Shown here in pieces: positions 25,433-33,554 of a DNA stretch of 64,000 nucleotides. Positions within the stretch are counted from its first letter, which is position 1, and every line of letters starts with the position of its first letter. A program made the translations under genes and the position numbers. The stretch covers positions 1 to 64,000 of the forward strand of contig CAZZEX010000011.1 of the NCBI GenBank assembly GCA_964653285.1. Direction: 5' to 3'. The notes beneath the pieces are model-generated. The model saw only the letters and a list, made by a program, of their open reading frames with translations. It was not told the origin of the DNA and made no database searches. This DNA is from CAZZEX01 sp964653285. GTDB taxonomy: Bacteria > Chloroflexota > Anaerolineae > B4-G1.

Positions 25433-26020
25433 TTACCCACTCAGAGGGTGCTTGGAGGTTTTGCCCGTGTCCAGAAGACAGTGCAGAATCGTCCCGTGCC
25501 CTAATTCCACATATCCGTAATGTCGTGCCGGCACGAAGAAATTGATATCGCCCCAACGCCGCAGACGATTGTCAGCCCCAAAGCCTGATAGTGTGACCAC
25601 AGCACATTCTTTCTCCCGTGCTGCCGTCACCCCGTTGAGGATATTGATCGAATTACCCGAACTGCTGATGGCCACCAGCACGTCGCCTGGTTCAGCAAAC
25701 ATTCTTACGGGCATGGCAAAGACCTGCTCATACCCATGGTCGTTACTCAGGCAGGTCAATTGCGGACCATCGTTGAAAGCCATGGAGCGCATCCCACCTG
25801 CGTGCCAGTAGTCCAGAGCAAAGTGGCTGGCGATAGCAGCGCTCCCGCCATTCCCGATGAACATGAGTTTACCGCCCTGGGTTGTATGCTCGCGCAGCAG
25901 TTCAATCGTCTTACGCATACCCGCAGCAAACGGCATGCCCTGCTCCTGGTCATCAGTAACCTCGATGCTATGCAGCAGACGGGTATACTCGTCTAGATAG
26001 CGTTCAACTTCGCGTTCCAC
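25433..26020 (-). CDS. gmhA: sedoheptulose 7-phosphate isomerase
   Basis: 195-residue SIS-domain isomerase that turns sedoheptulose 7-phosphate into D-glycero-D-manno-heptose 7-phosphate. Motifs: MFIGNGGSAAIASHFALDYW (GmhA GNGGSAA), FAEPGDVLVAISSSGNSINILNG, and the C-terminal GHGTILHCLLD, where family zinc/active-site residues lie. Start chosen at GTG 26020 because AGGAGG lies 4-5 bases upstream, right at the stop codon of the hldE-like gene; the longer frame runs into that gene. First step of the heptose branch with the hldE-like, gmhB and hddC-like genes. Confidence 0.9.
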   Translation of the reverse strand: MEREVERYLDEYTRLLHSIEVTDDQEQGMPFAAGMRKTIELLREHTTQGGKLMFIGNGGSAAIASHFALDYWHAGGMRSMAFNDGPQLTCLSNDHGYEQVFAMPVRMFAEPGDVLVAISSSGNSINILNGVTAAREKECAVVTLSGFGADNRLRRWGDINFFVPARHYGYVELGHGTILHCLLDTGKTSKHPLSG

Positions 26021-26028
26021 ACCCCCTC

Positions 26029-27570
26029 CTATTTGAGCAGCGTGTTGATAAACTTGAACAGTGACGCTGGCTCGACGGATTCCCGATTGCCAACGATGCG
26101 CACCGCGAGAGCACCGACGCAGTTGCCGATGAAGCCAACCAACTCTGGGGCGTAGCCCGCTTTTGCGCACAGGGCAGTCAGAGAAAGATAGGCATCTCCT
26201 GCTCCCACACTGTCTACCACATCGGTCGAAAAGACTGGCGTCTGGACGCTTTCCCGTTCTGGGGCCCAGGTCAGCGAGCCCTCACTGCCCTGTGTGACGG
26301 ATGCTAACCGGCATCCCATGCGCCGGGCTGTCTGAGCCATCAAGTCACTCAATGCGGCGTGGTGGCTAGAATTGGCTAAACGCATCTCTTCTTCGTCAAT
26401 ACAGATATAGTCCGCCCGTGGATACTTGGTGATCAGGTTATATCCGGTGTTGGCGCTGTTGGTTTGAGCGCTCACTGCCAGGAAAACCTGCTGGGTAGTC
26501 AGCCACTCGATGGTGCGGCTACCCACGTTGCCGTGGCCAAAGTCGGCCATAATCACCAGATCACACTGCGGCACCAGATCGGTCAGGCGAGCCAGCAGGT
26601 CATCTTCAGCAGCCGGCAGAGGTTCTTCGCCATCCAACCACATCACCTCAAACATCTTGCTGATCTGGAATGGATCAACGTAACGTCGCTTCACCACGAT
26701 AGGTCGTCCCGGTTGTCGAACCAGGTGTGCCTGGACATTCGGTTTCAGGTGGCCCCGCACAAAGGCTTCGTCCCCCTCCGGGTCGCCCAGGTAGGTCAGG
26801 AGATGCACTTCGCCAGCATAACCGGCCGCGTGGTTAGCCACCGCTAACACTCCCCCGGCGTGGCGCTCCGCAGACAGGAAACGAGCGGTCAGTGTGGCCG
26901 ACTTGGATGCTTTGCCTATCGCTTTGCAGTAATGATACTCGTCAATGATAATGTCGCCCATTACTAACACTCGTAACGGTTGCAGGGCTTTAAGCGAAGC
27001 GATTACTTGCTCAGCGTTGTAATCTCGGCGAAAACGACGCAGGTATTCATCAGCCTCCGGGCTGAAGACGGCAAAATAGTTGTTGAGCAGGTTGGTCGAG
27101 CTAAAGGTGACGTCGTCGGTAAAGTAGATCTGTCCACCGACTGAGCGTATAGCCCCCTCTTCATCGGTGACCTTGCCGGTCAAGTCATCTTCTTCAGGGT
27201 CGGTATATTCGTTTCCCTTAACGTAAAAATCGGGGCGCAGTTTGCGAATGGCCTCTGCCGCTGTGGGTGACTCAATCACGGCCACATAATCCACCGCCTG
27301 GAGTGCAGCAACGGACTCGGCCCGCAAACGCTGATTGAAAACCGGGCGTCCTGGCCCTTTGCCAACGTACTCGTCTGCTGTCAAGGTAACCACAAGTACA
27401 TCGGCCACACGGCGTGCTGCCTCGAAGTGGCGAATGTGACCGGGATGCAGCAGGTCAAAGACACCGTGACACTGAGCCACGCGCAGCCCGTGCGACTTGG
27501 CCTGTGCGACTATATGGGAAAGTCCATCCAGGCTCTTGATCTTGAGCGTGCTATCAGACATATCAGACAT
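26029..27570 (-). CDS. hldE: bifunctional heptose-phosphate kinase / nucleotidyltransferase (HldE-like)
   Basis: 513 residues. The nucleotidyltransferase comes first: VAQCHGVFDLLHPGHIRHFEAA (GxFDxxHxGH), VKGNEY. The PfkB-type sugar kinase is second, ~185-513: RVLVMGDIIIDEYHY, GGVLAVANHAAG and the signature VDSVGAGDAYLSL. In E. coli HldE the kinase is N-terminal and the nucleotidyltransferase C-terminal, so the order here is reversed. It should phosphorylate heptose 7-phosphate at C1 and later add a nucleotide. ATG 27570 chosen; it overlaps the upstream epimerase gene by 8 bases, and a second ATG three codons later is also possible. Confidence 0.88.
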   Translation of the reverse strand: MSDMSDSTLKIKSLDGLSHIVAQAKSHGLRVAQCHGVFDLLHPGHIRHFEAARRVADVLVVTLTADEYVGKGPGRPVFNQRLRAESVAALQAVDYVAVIESPTAAEAIRKLRPDFYVKGNEYTDPEEDDLTGKVTDEEGAIRSVGGQIYFTDDVTFSSTNLLNNYFAVFSPEADEYLRRFRRDYNAEQVIASLKALQPLRVLVMGDIIIDEYHYCKAIGKASKSATLTARFLSAERHAGGVLAVANHAAGYAGEVHLLTYLGDPEGDEAFVRGHLKPNVQAHLVRQPGRPIVVKRRYVDPFQISKMFEVMWLDGEEPLPAAEDDLLARLTDLVPQCDLVIMADFGHGNVGSRTIEWLTTQQVFLAVSAQTNSANTGYNLITKYPRADYICIDEEEMRLANSSHHAALSDLMAQTARRMGCRLASVTQGSEGSLTWAPERESVQTPVFSTDVVDSVGAGDAYLSLTALCAKAGYAPELVGFIGNCVGALAVRIVGNRESVEPASLFKFINTLLK

Positions 27571-28576
27571 GTGATTCTTGTCCCAAATATTGGAACCAGT
27601 CTCGCGTCGCTGCGGCGATCTTTTCCGGCGTCCACACTGGCGCATGGCGCCAGTACTCGATGTTCTCCAGCATGATCCCCACACCATCTTCAAAGGAGAC
27701 CTGAGGCTGCCAGCCCAACAAGCGTCGGATTCTGCTGGTGTCGGCAAAAGTACAGTCGGGTTCCCCAGGTCGTTTCGGAATATGGGTGACCGCGCCTCCC
27801 AGCAACTCGACCAGGCGGTTCACGCTGTAAGTATGCCCGCTGCCCACGTTCATGACCTCGCCCTTCAGGTCTGACTGGGCGGCCATGACACAGGCATTGA
27901 CCACATCGGTCACAAAGGTAAAGTCGCGGGTTTGCGTGCCGTCGCCCACCACGGTGAACGGTGCGCCGGTCAGTTTCTGTGCCAGGAATACGCCGAACAC
28001 TGCCCCATAGGTGCCAGACGTACGCGCACGCGGGCCGTATACGTTGAAGAAGCGCAGCGAGACCGCCGGCAGGCCATAAACCCGATGCCAGTGCAGTACC
28101 GCCAGTTCTCCCAGGTACTTGGTCAAAGCATACGGATACTGCGGACGAATGGGCGCGGTTTCTGGCGTCGGATACACGCCGGGAATGCCATAGCAGGATG
28201 AAGATGCCGCGTACACGAAACGCTTGACTCCGGCTGCTCGCGCCGCTTCCAGCACGCTGACCGTGCCATCCACATTAGCGTGATGGTAATCCAGCGGCCT
28301 CTGTATGGAAGGCACAATATCCGCCAGGGCCGCCACGTGAAAGACCCAGTCCACACCGGCAGTATAGCCACGAACGGCCGGGGCATCGGCCACGTCCACC
28401 TGATAGACTCGCAACCGGGGGTTGTCCGCATGATGCGCGAGATTGTCGGGCCGGCCGGTCGAAAAGTTGTCCAACACAATCACCTCGTGTCCATCCCCCA
28501 ACAGGCGGTCAACCAGGTGGCTGCCAATGAAACCCGCCCCACCTGTAACCAGACACTTTCGGAGTTCTGCCGCCAT
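27563..28576 (-). CDS. NAD-dependent sugar-nucleotide epimerase/dehydratase
   Basis: 337-residue extended SDR. N-terminal GGAGFIGSHLVDRLLGDG; VLDNFSTGRPDNLAHH; catalytic Ser in YAASSSCYG and YxxxK in YPYALTKYLGE; then LRFFNVYGPRA and DGTQTRDFTFVTDVV, as in UDP-glucose 4-epimerase and UDP-GlcNAc 4-epimerase. Likely a C4 epimerase of a UDP-sugar. It lies 11 bases after the flippase gene and overlaps the hldE-like gene, but no direct link with heptose can be shown. Confidence 0.9.
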   Translation of the reverse strand: MAAELRKCLVTGGAGFIGSHLVDRLLGDGHEVIVLDNFSTGRPDNLAHHADNPRLRVYQVDVADAPAVRGYTAGVDWVFHVAALADIVPSIQRPLDYHHANVDGTVSVLEAARAAGVKRFVYAASSSCYGIPGVYPTPETAPIRPQYPYALTKYLGELAVLHWHRVYGLPAVSLRFFNVYGPRARTSGTYGAVFGVFLAQKLTGAPFTVVGDGTQTRDFTFVTDVVNACVMAAQSDLKGEVMNVGSGHTYSVNRLVELLGGAVTHIPKRPGEPDCTFADTSRIRRLLGWQPQVSFEDGVGIMLENIEYWRHAPVWTPEKIAAATRDWFQYLGQESHV

Positions 28577-28587
28577 GCCCTGACTCC

Positions 28588-30132
28588 TTACGCTTTTCCC
28601 AAGGCTGTGCGCACCTGTTGTACTGTTTCACTGAGAGGGCGGCGGGCCAGCAGCACAAACACTATTGACGGGAGTATCGTGCTCACCACTATCATTATCC
28701 AGGTTGGCCAGGCGGCTGCTTCAGCGACCAATCGACTTGCTACCAAGACCAAACCCATGACCGCCGTTGTGCCGACCAAAGACCTGAGACTGCGCCAACT
28801 TTCCGCCCAGCTCAAGTGGATCTGCTTATAAAGGTACCCTATCAGGAAGGGCGCCTGCACCCCCCAGATGATGACTAGAACAATCGACGTTGTCAGAATG
28901 CCCGCTCCGCTAAATCCCAGGTAAAGCAACGTTGGCAGAGTCGCCACTACACGAAAGACATTGAAAGCCAGGTTTGCCTGCACGCGGTTGATGGCCAACA
29001 ATCCTGCCGATACCAGCGACGCAACCCCGCGAACAAAGGCATAGGCCGCAAAAACCTGCAACGCGGGCACGGCCGGGTGCCACTGCTCGCCGAATATCCA
29101 CGGCACCAGAGGATCGGCCAACCCTATGATTAGAACGTGCAGCGGGAAGATAACTAGACACATAGAGTACGTCCCTTGCAAGAAAGCCTGGCGCAGGCGC
29201 TCGAGATCATCCTGAATGCGGCTGAAAGCCGGAAAGGTTACATTATGAATCTGCGCCAACACCAAGTCAAACGGTTGACGCGACCGTTCATAGGCGAAGC
29301 GATACCGTCCAAAATCAGCCGGCGACCAAAAGCGCCCCATAATCAAAGAGTCCCCGGTATCGGCAAAGTACTGGACCAAGTTAGATCCAAGTAGCGAAGC
29401 CCCAAAGGTGCTGACCTTTCCAAGCTCGCTCCAACGGAAGGCCCAAGCCGGGCGGTACCCGGAAAGCCAGAATGCGCATACCGCGATAAACAGCGCCGTA
29501 CCAACGACAGGCATGATCAAGGCCCAATAGCCGTATCCTAACCAGGCGAACCCGATCCCCAGAAGAGCGGACAGCACTCCGCCCGCCATGCCGATCACAT
29601 TGATCTCTCGAAAACGCATGGCTCGTTGCAGCAGAGCGTTGGGCACGGCGCCGATCATGCTGGACACCAGGCCCGCTGCCAGCACCCACATCACCGGCGC
29701 CAGGGCCGGTTGGTTATAGAATCGGGCTAACCAGGGAGCAGAGGCGAGTGTAAGCCCACCAACCCCCAGTCCTGCTACGGCCATGAGCCAGAATACAGAA
29801 TGACAGGTGAGTTCGGTCAAATCCTGACGCTGGACGAGTGCTTGCGTAAACCCCTGGGCTGACAACGTGACAAAGATGCCCATAACGGCAGTTGCCAGGC
29901 CCGCCACTGCATAGTCCGAAGGCGAGAGCAGGCGCGCAACAATGATCGTCGCACCCAACACTAAACCCTTTTGAGCCACTGCTCCTACAACGTTCCAGGC
30001 TGCACCCCGCACCACTTGGGTAGTCAGTGACGGATTCACCGAGTGGGACGGAACGATCGGGGTAGGGTCTGGTCCGGGAGTCCCAGGCGCACTGCTCAAC
30101 GGCGAATCGCCCACGCGACACCTTTCCGCCAT
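28588..30132 (-). CDS. lipid-linked repeat-unit flippase (Wzx, MOP superfamily)
   Basis: 514-residue membrane protein with about 12-14 helices, N-terminal RGAAWNVVGAVAQKGLVLGATIIVARLLSPSDYAVAGLA and MGIFVTLSAQGFTQALVQR, typical of the polysaccharide-biosynthesis (Wzx/MATE-like) exporters. It would move undecaprenyl-diphosphate-linked repeat units across the membrane. ATG 30132 overlaps the methyltransferase gene by 37 bases; GTG 30114 with GGAAAGG upstream is an equally good start. It is the only flippase of this type in the window. Confidence 0.92.
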   Translation of the reverse strand: MAERCRVGDSPLSSAPGTPGPDPTPIVPSHSVNPSLTTQVVRGAAWNVVGAVAQKGLVLGATIIVARLLSPSDYAVAGLATAVMGIFVTLSAQGFTQALVQRQDLTELTCHSVFWLMAVAGLGVGGLTLASAPWLARFYNQPALAPVMWVLAAGLVSSMIGAVPNALLQRAMRFREINVIGMAGGVLSALLGIGFAWLGYGYWALIMPVVGTALFIAVCAFWLSGYRPAWAFRWSELGKVSTFGASLLGSNLVQYFADTGDSLIMGRFWSPADFGRYRFAYERSRQPFDLVLAQIHNVTFPAFSRIQDDLERLRQAFLQGTYSMCLVIFPLHVLIIGLADPLVPWIFGEQWHPAVPALQVFAAYAFVRGVASLVSAGLLAINRVQANLAFNVFRVVATLPTLLYLGFSGAGILTTSIVLVIIWGVQAPFLIGYLYKQIHLSWAESWRSLRSLVGTTAVMGLVLVASRLVAEAAAWPTWIMIVVSTILPSIVFVLLARRPLSETVQQVRTALGKA

Positions 30133-30758
30133 TGCTTTTCATACCAGTCAAACTGTTCTCGATGGGCAGCCTGAAACTCTCGCCATACGTCAATCAGTTG
30201 ATAACTCTCTGGGCCAATATCATCAAAGATCTGTATACCACCTGGTGCAACCAGGTCGGCGACGTTCTGCAAATCTACGCGTGCAACTTCCCGCTCGTGT
30301 CCTCCATCTACGAGAACATAATCGAAGCGGGCTTGTGGGTGTTTTTGTTTGTAGCCGGGAACTGTTTTGAGCGAGTCTCCACCGATAAACTCGATCATGT
30401 TTGTTGGGATGTTCATTCGTTTCAAGTTACGACGCACAGAGCGAGGATTCCCGACCTCTCGCCAAAGGTCAAAACACACAATCTGCACGTCATCGTAGCG
30501 GTGGTACATGCTTAGCAACTGGACCAGGCTGCCGCCATTCCGTGTTCCGATCTCCATAATCCGCTTTGGTCGAAGGCGCAACCCTGCCCAGGCGATTACC
30601 TGATACGTCTCAAAGAAATAGTCACGATCTGCAAGTTGCATGATCTCGGCATAGTAGTGATCCCTGCGGTTGTGAGGGGCAAGGATTCTGATGTTATTCA
30701 GCACAACTTGCTTCAGCAACTCCATTTCGGCCAGCATAACGTTTGCATCCAATGCCAT
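30096..30758 (-). CDS. class I methyltransferase (CmcI/rhamnosyl-methyltransferase type)
   Basis: 220 residues from ATG 30758, preceded by GGGAGG. Contains PKRIMEIGTRNGGSLVQLLSM (SAM site), IVCFDLWREV, FIGGDSLKTVPGY and FDYVLVDGGHERE with metal/SAM-proximal Asp-His residues, followed by LVAPGGIQIFDDIG. This resembles Mg-dependent cephalosporin hydroxylase/CmcI-type or rhamnosyl O-methyltransferases. It may O-methylate a sugar of the repeat. The longer frame upstream of ATG 30758 overlaps the acyltransferase and is not credible. Confidence 0.85.
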   Translation of the reverse strand: MALDANVMLAEMELLKQVVLNNIRILAPHNRRDHYYAEIMQLADRDYFFETYQVIAWAGLRLRPKRIMEIGTRNGGSLVQLLSMYHRYDDVQIVCFDLWREVGNPRSVRRNLKRMNIPTNMIEFIGGDSLKTVPGYKQKHPQARFDYVLVDGGHEREVARVDLQNVADLVAPGGIQIFDDIGPESYQLIDVWREFQAAHREQFDWYEKQWRKGVAWAIRR

Positions 30759-30763
30759 GGTCC

Positions 30764-31357
30764 CTATGCCTCCCAATCGACCCCGGATTTGAGAACTCTT
30801 GTTGGATTGCCGCCTACGATGGCGTGAGCGGGAACATCTTCGACGACAACAGACCTGGCTGCAATGACCGCTCCCGTACCTATTCTCACTCCCTTTAGGA
30901 CCACCGCGCCATATCCAATCCATACGTGATCTTCGATGCACACAGGCGCAATGCCCTCAGCACCGTGCAGCTTGTGACCATCGTTGTCGCGAATATGCAC
31001 ACCCTGGGCAATCACGCAACCACTTCCAATCGCGACCTTCTGTTTTACATTGATATTGGTTTGCATATTGATGTAGGTTTTGTCTCCAATGCATAACGCC
31101 GCGCCAGGTTCCACGCGGATGATGTTGTCGCCGTAAAAACAGGCGCAACCGTTGACTGTGATCGTTCCCCCTGGGCCTACGCTGACAAACGTCGGGGCCA
31201 ACGTCCAAAGCCCATAATGCTCTCCCAGGCATAGTTTTCCGTCAATGGTGCCGTCAATTTTCAGCACTACTGGCCCTTTGCACTGAATGTGCCTCCTGTA
31301 ATACAGAGACTTAATGGGCCGAAGAAACCGCCTGGCGATAGAACGAACAGATGGCAT
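30764..31357 (-). CDS. hexapeptide-repeat acyltransferase
   Basis: 197 residues. After a basic N-terminus (SIARRFLRPIKSLYYRR) come left-handed beta-helix repeats and the acetyltransferase signature: IAQGVHIRDNDGHKL, VCIEDHVWIGYGAVVLKGVRIGTGAVIAARSVVVEDVPAHAIVGGNPTRVLK. His in RDNDGH is at the usual catalytic position. Start ATG 31357 is chosen because AAGGAG is 6 bases upstream; the ATG two codons before it is less well placed. Likely O-acetyltransferase (WbbJ/MaaT-like) acting on a sugar. Confidence 0.87.
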   Translation of the reverse strand: MPSVRSIARRFLRPIKSLYYRRHIQCKGPVVLKIDGTIDGKLCLGEHYGLWTLAPTFVSVGPGGTITVNGCACFYGDNIIRVEPGAALCIGDKTYINMQTNINVKQKVAIGSGCVIAQGVHIRDNDGHKLHGAEGIAPVCIEDHVWIGYGAVVLKGVRIGTGAVIAARSVVVEDVPAHAIVGGNPTRVLKSGVDWEA

Positions 31358-32432
31358 CCACAACTCCTTGGTGCTGTGGCTCTGTCAACTCTGGATACAC
31401 TGGCAAGCTTAGGATATGTTTTGCCTGACGCTCGGCTATGGGGAAGCGGCCACAATGATAACCTAGATCTCTAGCCGCCTCTTGCAAGTGGATGGGAATC
31501 GGATAATGCACCTTGGTTTCGACTCCGGACTCTAACAGATAGCCTTGCAGTTCATCCCGGTGTTCGGCCTGGATAATAAAAGTATGATAGACAGCATATT
31601 CGTGCGGCTTGTCTTCTGGCACCTGCACCATGTCGCGCAGGTGCTCCTGGTAGAACCCGGCGTTAGCCCGGCGCGCTTCGGTCCATTGATCCAGGTAGTC
31701 CATCTTCACCAGTAACATGGCGGCCTGAATGGTGTCTAGCCGACAATTGTGACTCCAGAACTCGCACTCGTCCCGATTGCGCAGGCCATGGTTACGCGCC
31801 TGGCGCAGCCTCTCGTACAGGACGAGGTCGTTGGTGGTGATGACGCCACCGTCTCCGATCGCATTCAGAGTCTTGAGCGGATGCAGGCTGAAGCAGCCTG
31901 CATCGCCAAAGCTACCTACCCCCTGACCGTGATAACGCGCGCCCACTGCCTGGGCACAGTCCTCCACGACATACAACCCGTGGCGATCGGCGATGTCCAG
32001 GATGGGGTTCATATCCGCCGGGCGTCCGGTCAGGTGTACCGGCAAAATGGCTCTGGTGCGCGGCGTAATGGCATCTGCCAGCAGGTTGGGGTCAAGGTTA
32101 TAGTCGTCACGCACGTCCACAAAAACAGGGCGCGCACCTACCAGGGCAATGCAAGAAGCCGAAGCCAGGAAAGAGTTAGGGGCCGTAATCACCTCGTCGC
32201 CAGGGCCGATTCCCAGGGCTTGCAAAACCAGAAACAATGCGCTGGTGCCATTGTCTACCCCCACTGCATAACGAGTACCACAAAAAGCGGCAAAGCGTTC
32301 CTCAAACGCGGTGACCTCGGGCCCCAGGATGAAACCGCCGTGCTCTAAGACCCTTTCCACTGCTGCCAGCAGTTGTGATTTGATGGGCTCATGCTGTAAG
32401 GGCAGGTTGACATAGGGAACCTTACTATTCAT
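31311..32432 (-). CDS. DegT/DnrJ/EryC1 sugar aminotransferase
   Basis: 373-residue PLP aminotransferase: YVNLPLQHEPIKSQL, GVDNGTSALFLVLQALGIGPGDEVITAPNSFLAS, VVEDCAQAVGARYHG and PLP-Lys in FSLHPLKTLNAIGDGG. A normal-length member of the sugar aminotransferase family, different in sequence from the WbpE-like genes. It overlaps the upstream epimerase gene by 4 bases and the acyltransferase gene by 47, so epimerase-aminotransferase-acyltransferase could form one amino-sugar path (keto sugar to amino sugar to N-acyl sugar). The sugar is not determinable. Confidence 0.9.
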   Translation of the reverse strand: MNSKVPYVNLPLQHEPIKSQLLAAVERVLEHGGFILGPEVTAFEERFAAFCGTRYAVGVDNGTSALFLVLQALGIGPGDEVITAPNSFLASASCIALVGARPVFVDVRDDYNLDPNLLADAITPRTRAILPVHLTGRPADMNPILDIADRHGLYVVEDCAQAVGARYHGQGVGSFGDAGCFSLHPLKTLNAIGDGGVITTNDLVLYERLRQARNHGLRNRDECEFWSHNCRLDTIQAAMLLVKMDYLDQWTEARRANAGFYQEHLRDMVQVPEDKPHEYAVYHTFIIQAEHRDELQGYLLESGVETKVHYPIPIHLQEAARDLGYHCGRFPIAERQAKHILSLPVYPELTEPQHQGVVDAICSFYRQAVSSAH

Positions 32433-33424
32433 TGCAAGTTGAGCTCCTGCATACGTTTGATGTTGAAGTAGCGCGGGTCCGCCATTGAGTTCGGCAGCCG
32501 CCCGTCAGCAAAGGCCTGCACCAGGTCATGCACAGCCTCTTCGATTGTGTGCTGGGGGTGAAAACCCAATTCGCGCGCAATTTTCTCCGACGAGATGTGG
32601 TAGGAACGATGATCGTCGGTCGGCACAGTGACCAGCTCTACCTCCTCCGGCCCAACCACACCTTGCACCATCTCGGCCAACTGGTGCACGGCGCGATTTT
32701 CATAGCCAGCATTGTAAATTTGCCCGGCAATCTGTTCGTCCGGCAGTTCCAACAGAAGCAGATAGACACCAACCATATCTTGAATGTGGATGTTCGGACG
32801 TTGTTGCTCACCACCGAACACTTTGATTCGACCATTGTTAACAGCATGGTTCGTCAAGATGTTGACAATGACATCCAGGCGCTGGCGCGGTGAATAACCA
32901 CACACCGTGGCCGGACGTAAGACCACCGTGGTGAAGTCTGGCGACTGGTAGCGCAGCAAGATTTCCTCACACAGTGCCTTATACTTGGAATAGTCCGTCA
33001 GCGGCTCCAAAGACATAGCCTCATCTACATTCTCTACATCTTTGACGCCATAGACGCTGGAAGATGAAGCGTAAATGAACCGCTGTACGCCGCTGGCCTT
33101 GCTGATTTCCACCAGGGGCGTGAACGCGTCGTAGTTGATCGATTTGCCCAGGTCAGGATTCAATTCAAAGCTGGGATCGTTGGAGATACAGGCCAGGTGG
33201 ATCACGGCATCACAACCAGGTAGTATCTGCTTTAGCAACTCCTGGTCACGGATATCTCCTTTGATCTGTTCCAGATGGGGATGATCTTTGACGCTATCCA
33301 AAACGCCTTCGCCGTAAATGTATAGGTCCAGAACTCTGACCTGGTAGCCACGTTCCAGCATTTGGGGTACCAGTACGGCGCCTACGTAGCCCGCGCCACC
33401 GGTGACAAGAACCGTTTTTGACAT
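32429..33424 (-). CDS. NAD-dependent sugar epimerase/dehydratase
   Basis: 331-residue extended SDR from ATG 33424 (MSKTVLVTGGAGYVGAVLV), preceded by GGAGG. VIHLACISNDPSFELNP, catalytic YASSSSVYGVKD and YSKYKALCEE (YxxxK) are all present. The motif ISNDPS is seen in a group of surface-glycan SDRs of unsettled substrate. It probably makes a keto or epimerised nucleotide sugar for the aminotransferase directly downstream. Confidence 0.88.
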   Translation of the reverse strand: MSKTVLVTGGAGYVGAVLVPQMLERGYQVRVLDLYIYGEGVLDSVKDHPHLEQIKGDIRDQELLKQILPGCDAVIHLACISNDPSFELNPDLGKSINYDAFTPLVEISKASGVQRFIYASSSSVYGVKDVENVDEAMSLEPLTDYSKYKALCEEILLRYQSPDFTTVVLRPATVCGYSPRQRLDVIVNILTNHAVNNGRIKVFGGEQQRPNIHIQDMVGVYLLLLELPDEQIAGQIYNAGYENRAVHQLAEMVQGVVGPEEVELVTVPTDDHRSYHISSEKIARELGFHPQHTIEEAVHDLVQAFADGRLPNSMADPRYFNIKRMQELNLQ

Positions 33425-33554
33425 CCTATACCTCCATCCACTCCTTGCCCTGCAACTAATAAACGCCTCACTGTGCATGACCTACAGAGCGCCCGTCCCA
33501 GCCACCCCGCGATGGCTTTAGCAATTACCCCTCAACGGGACTGCTCATCCCGCT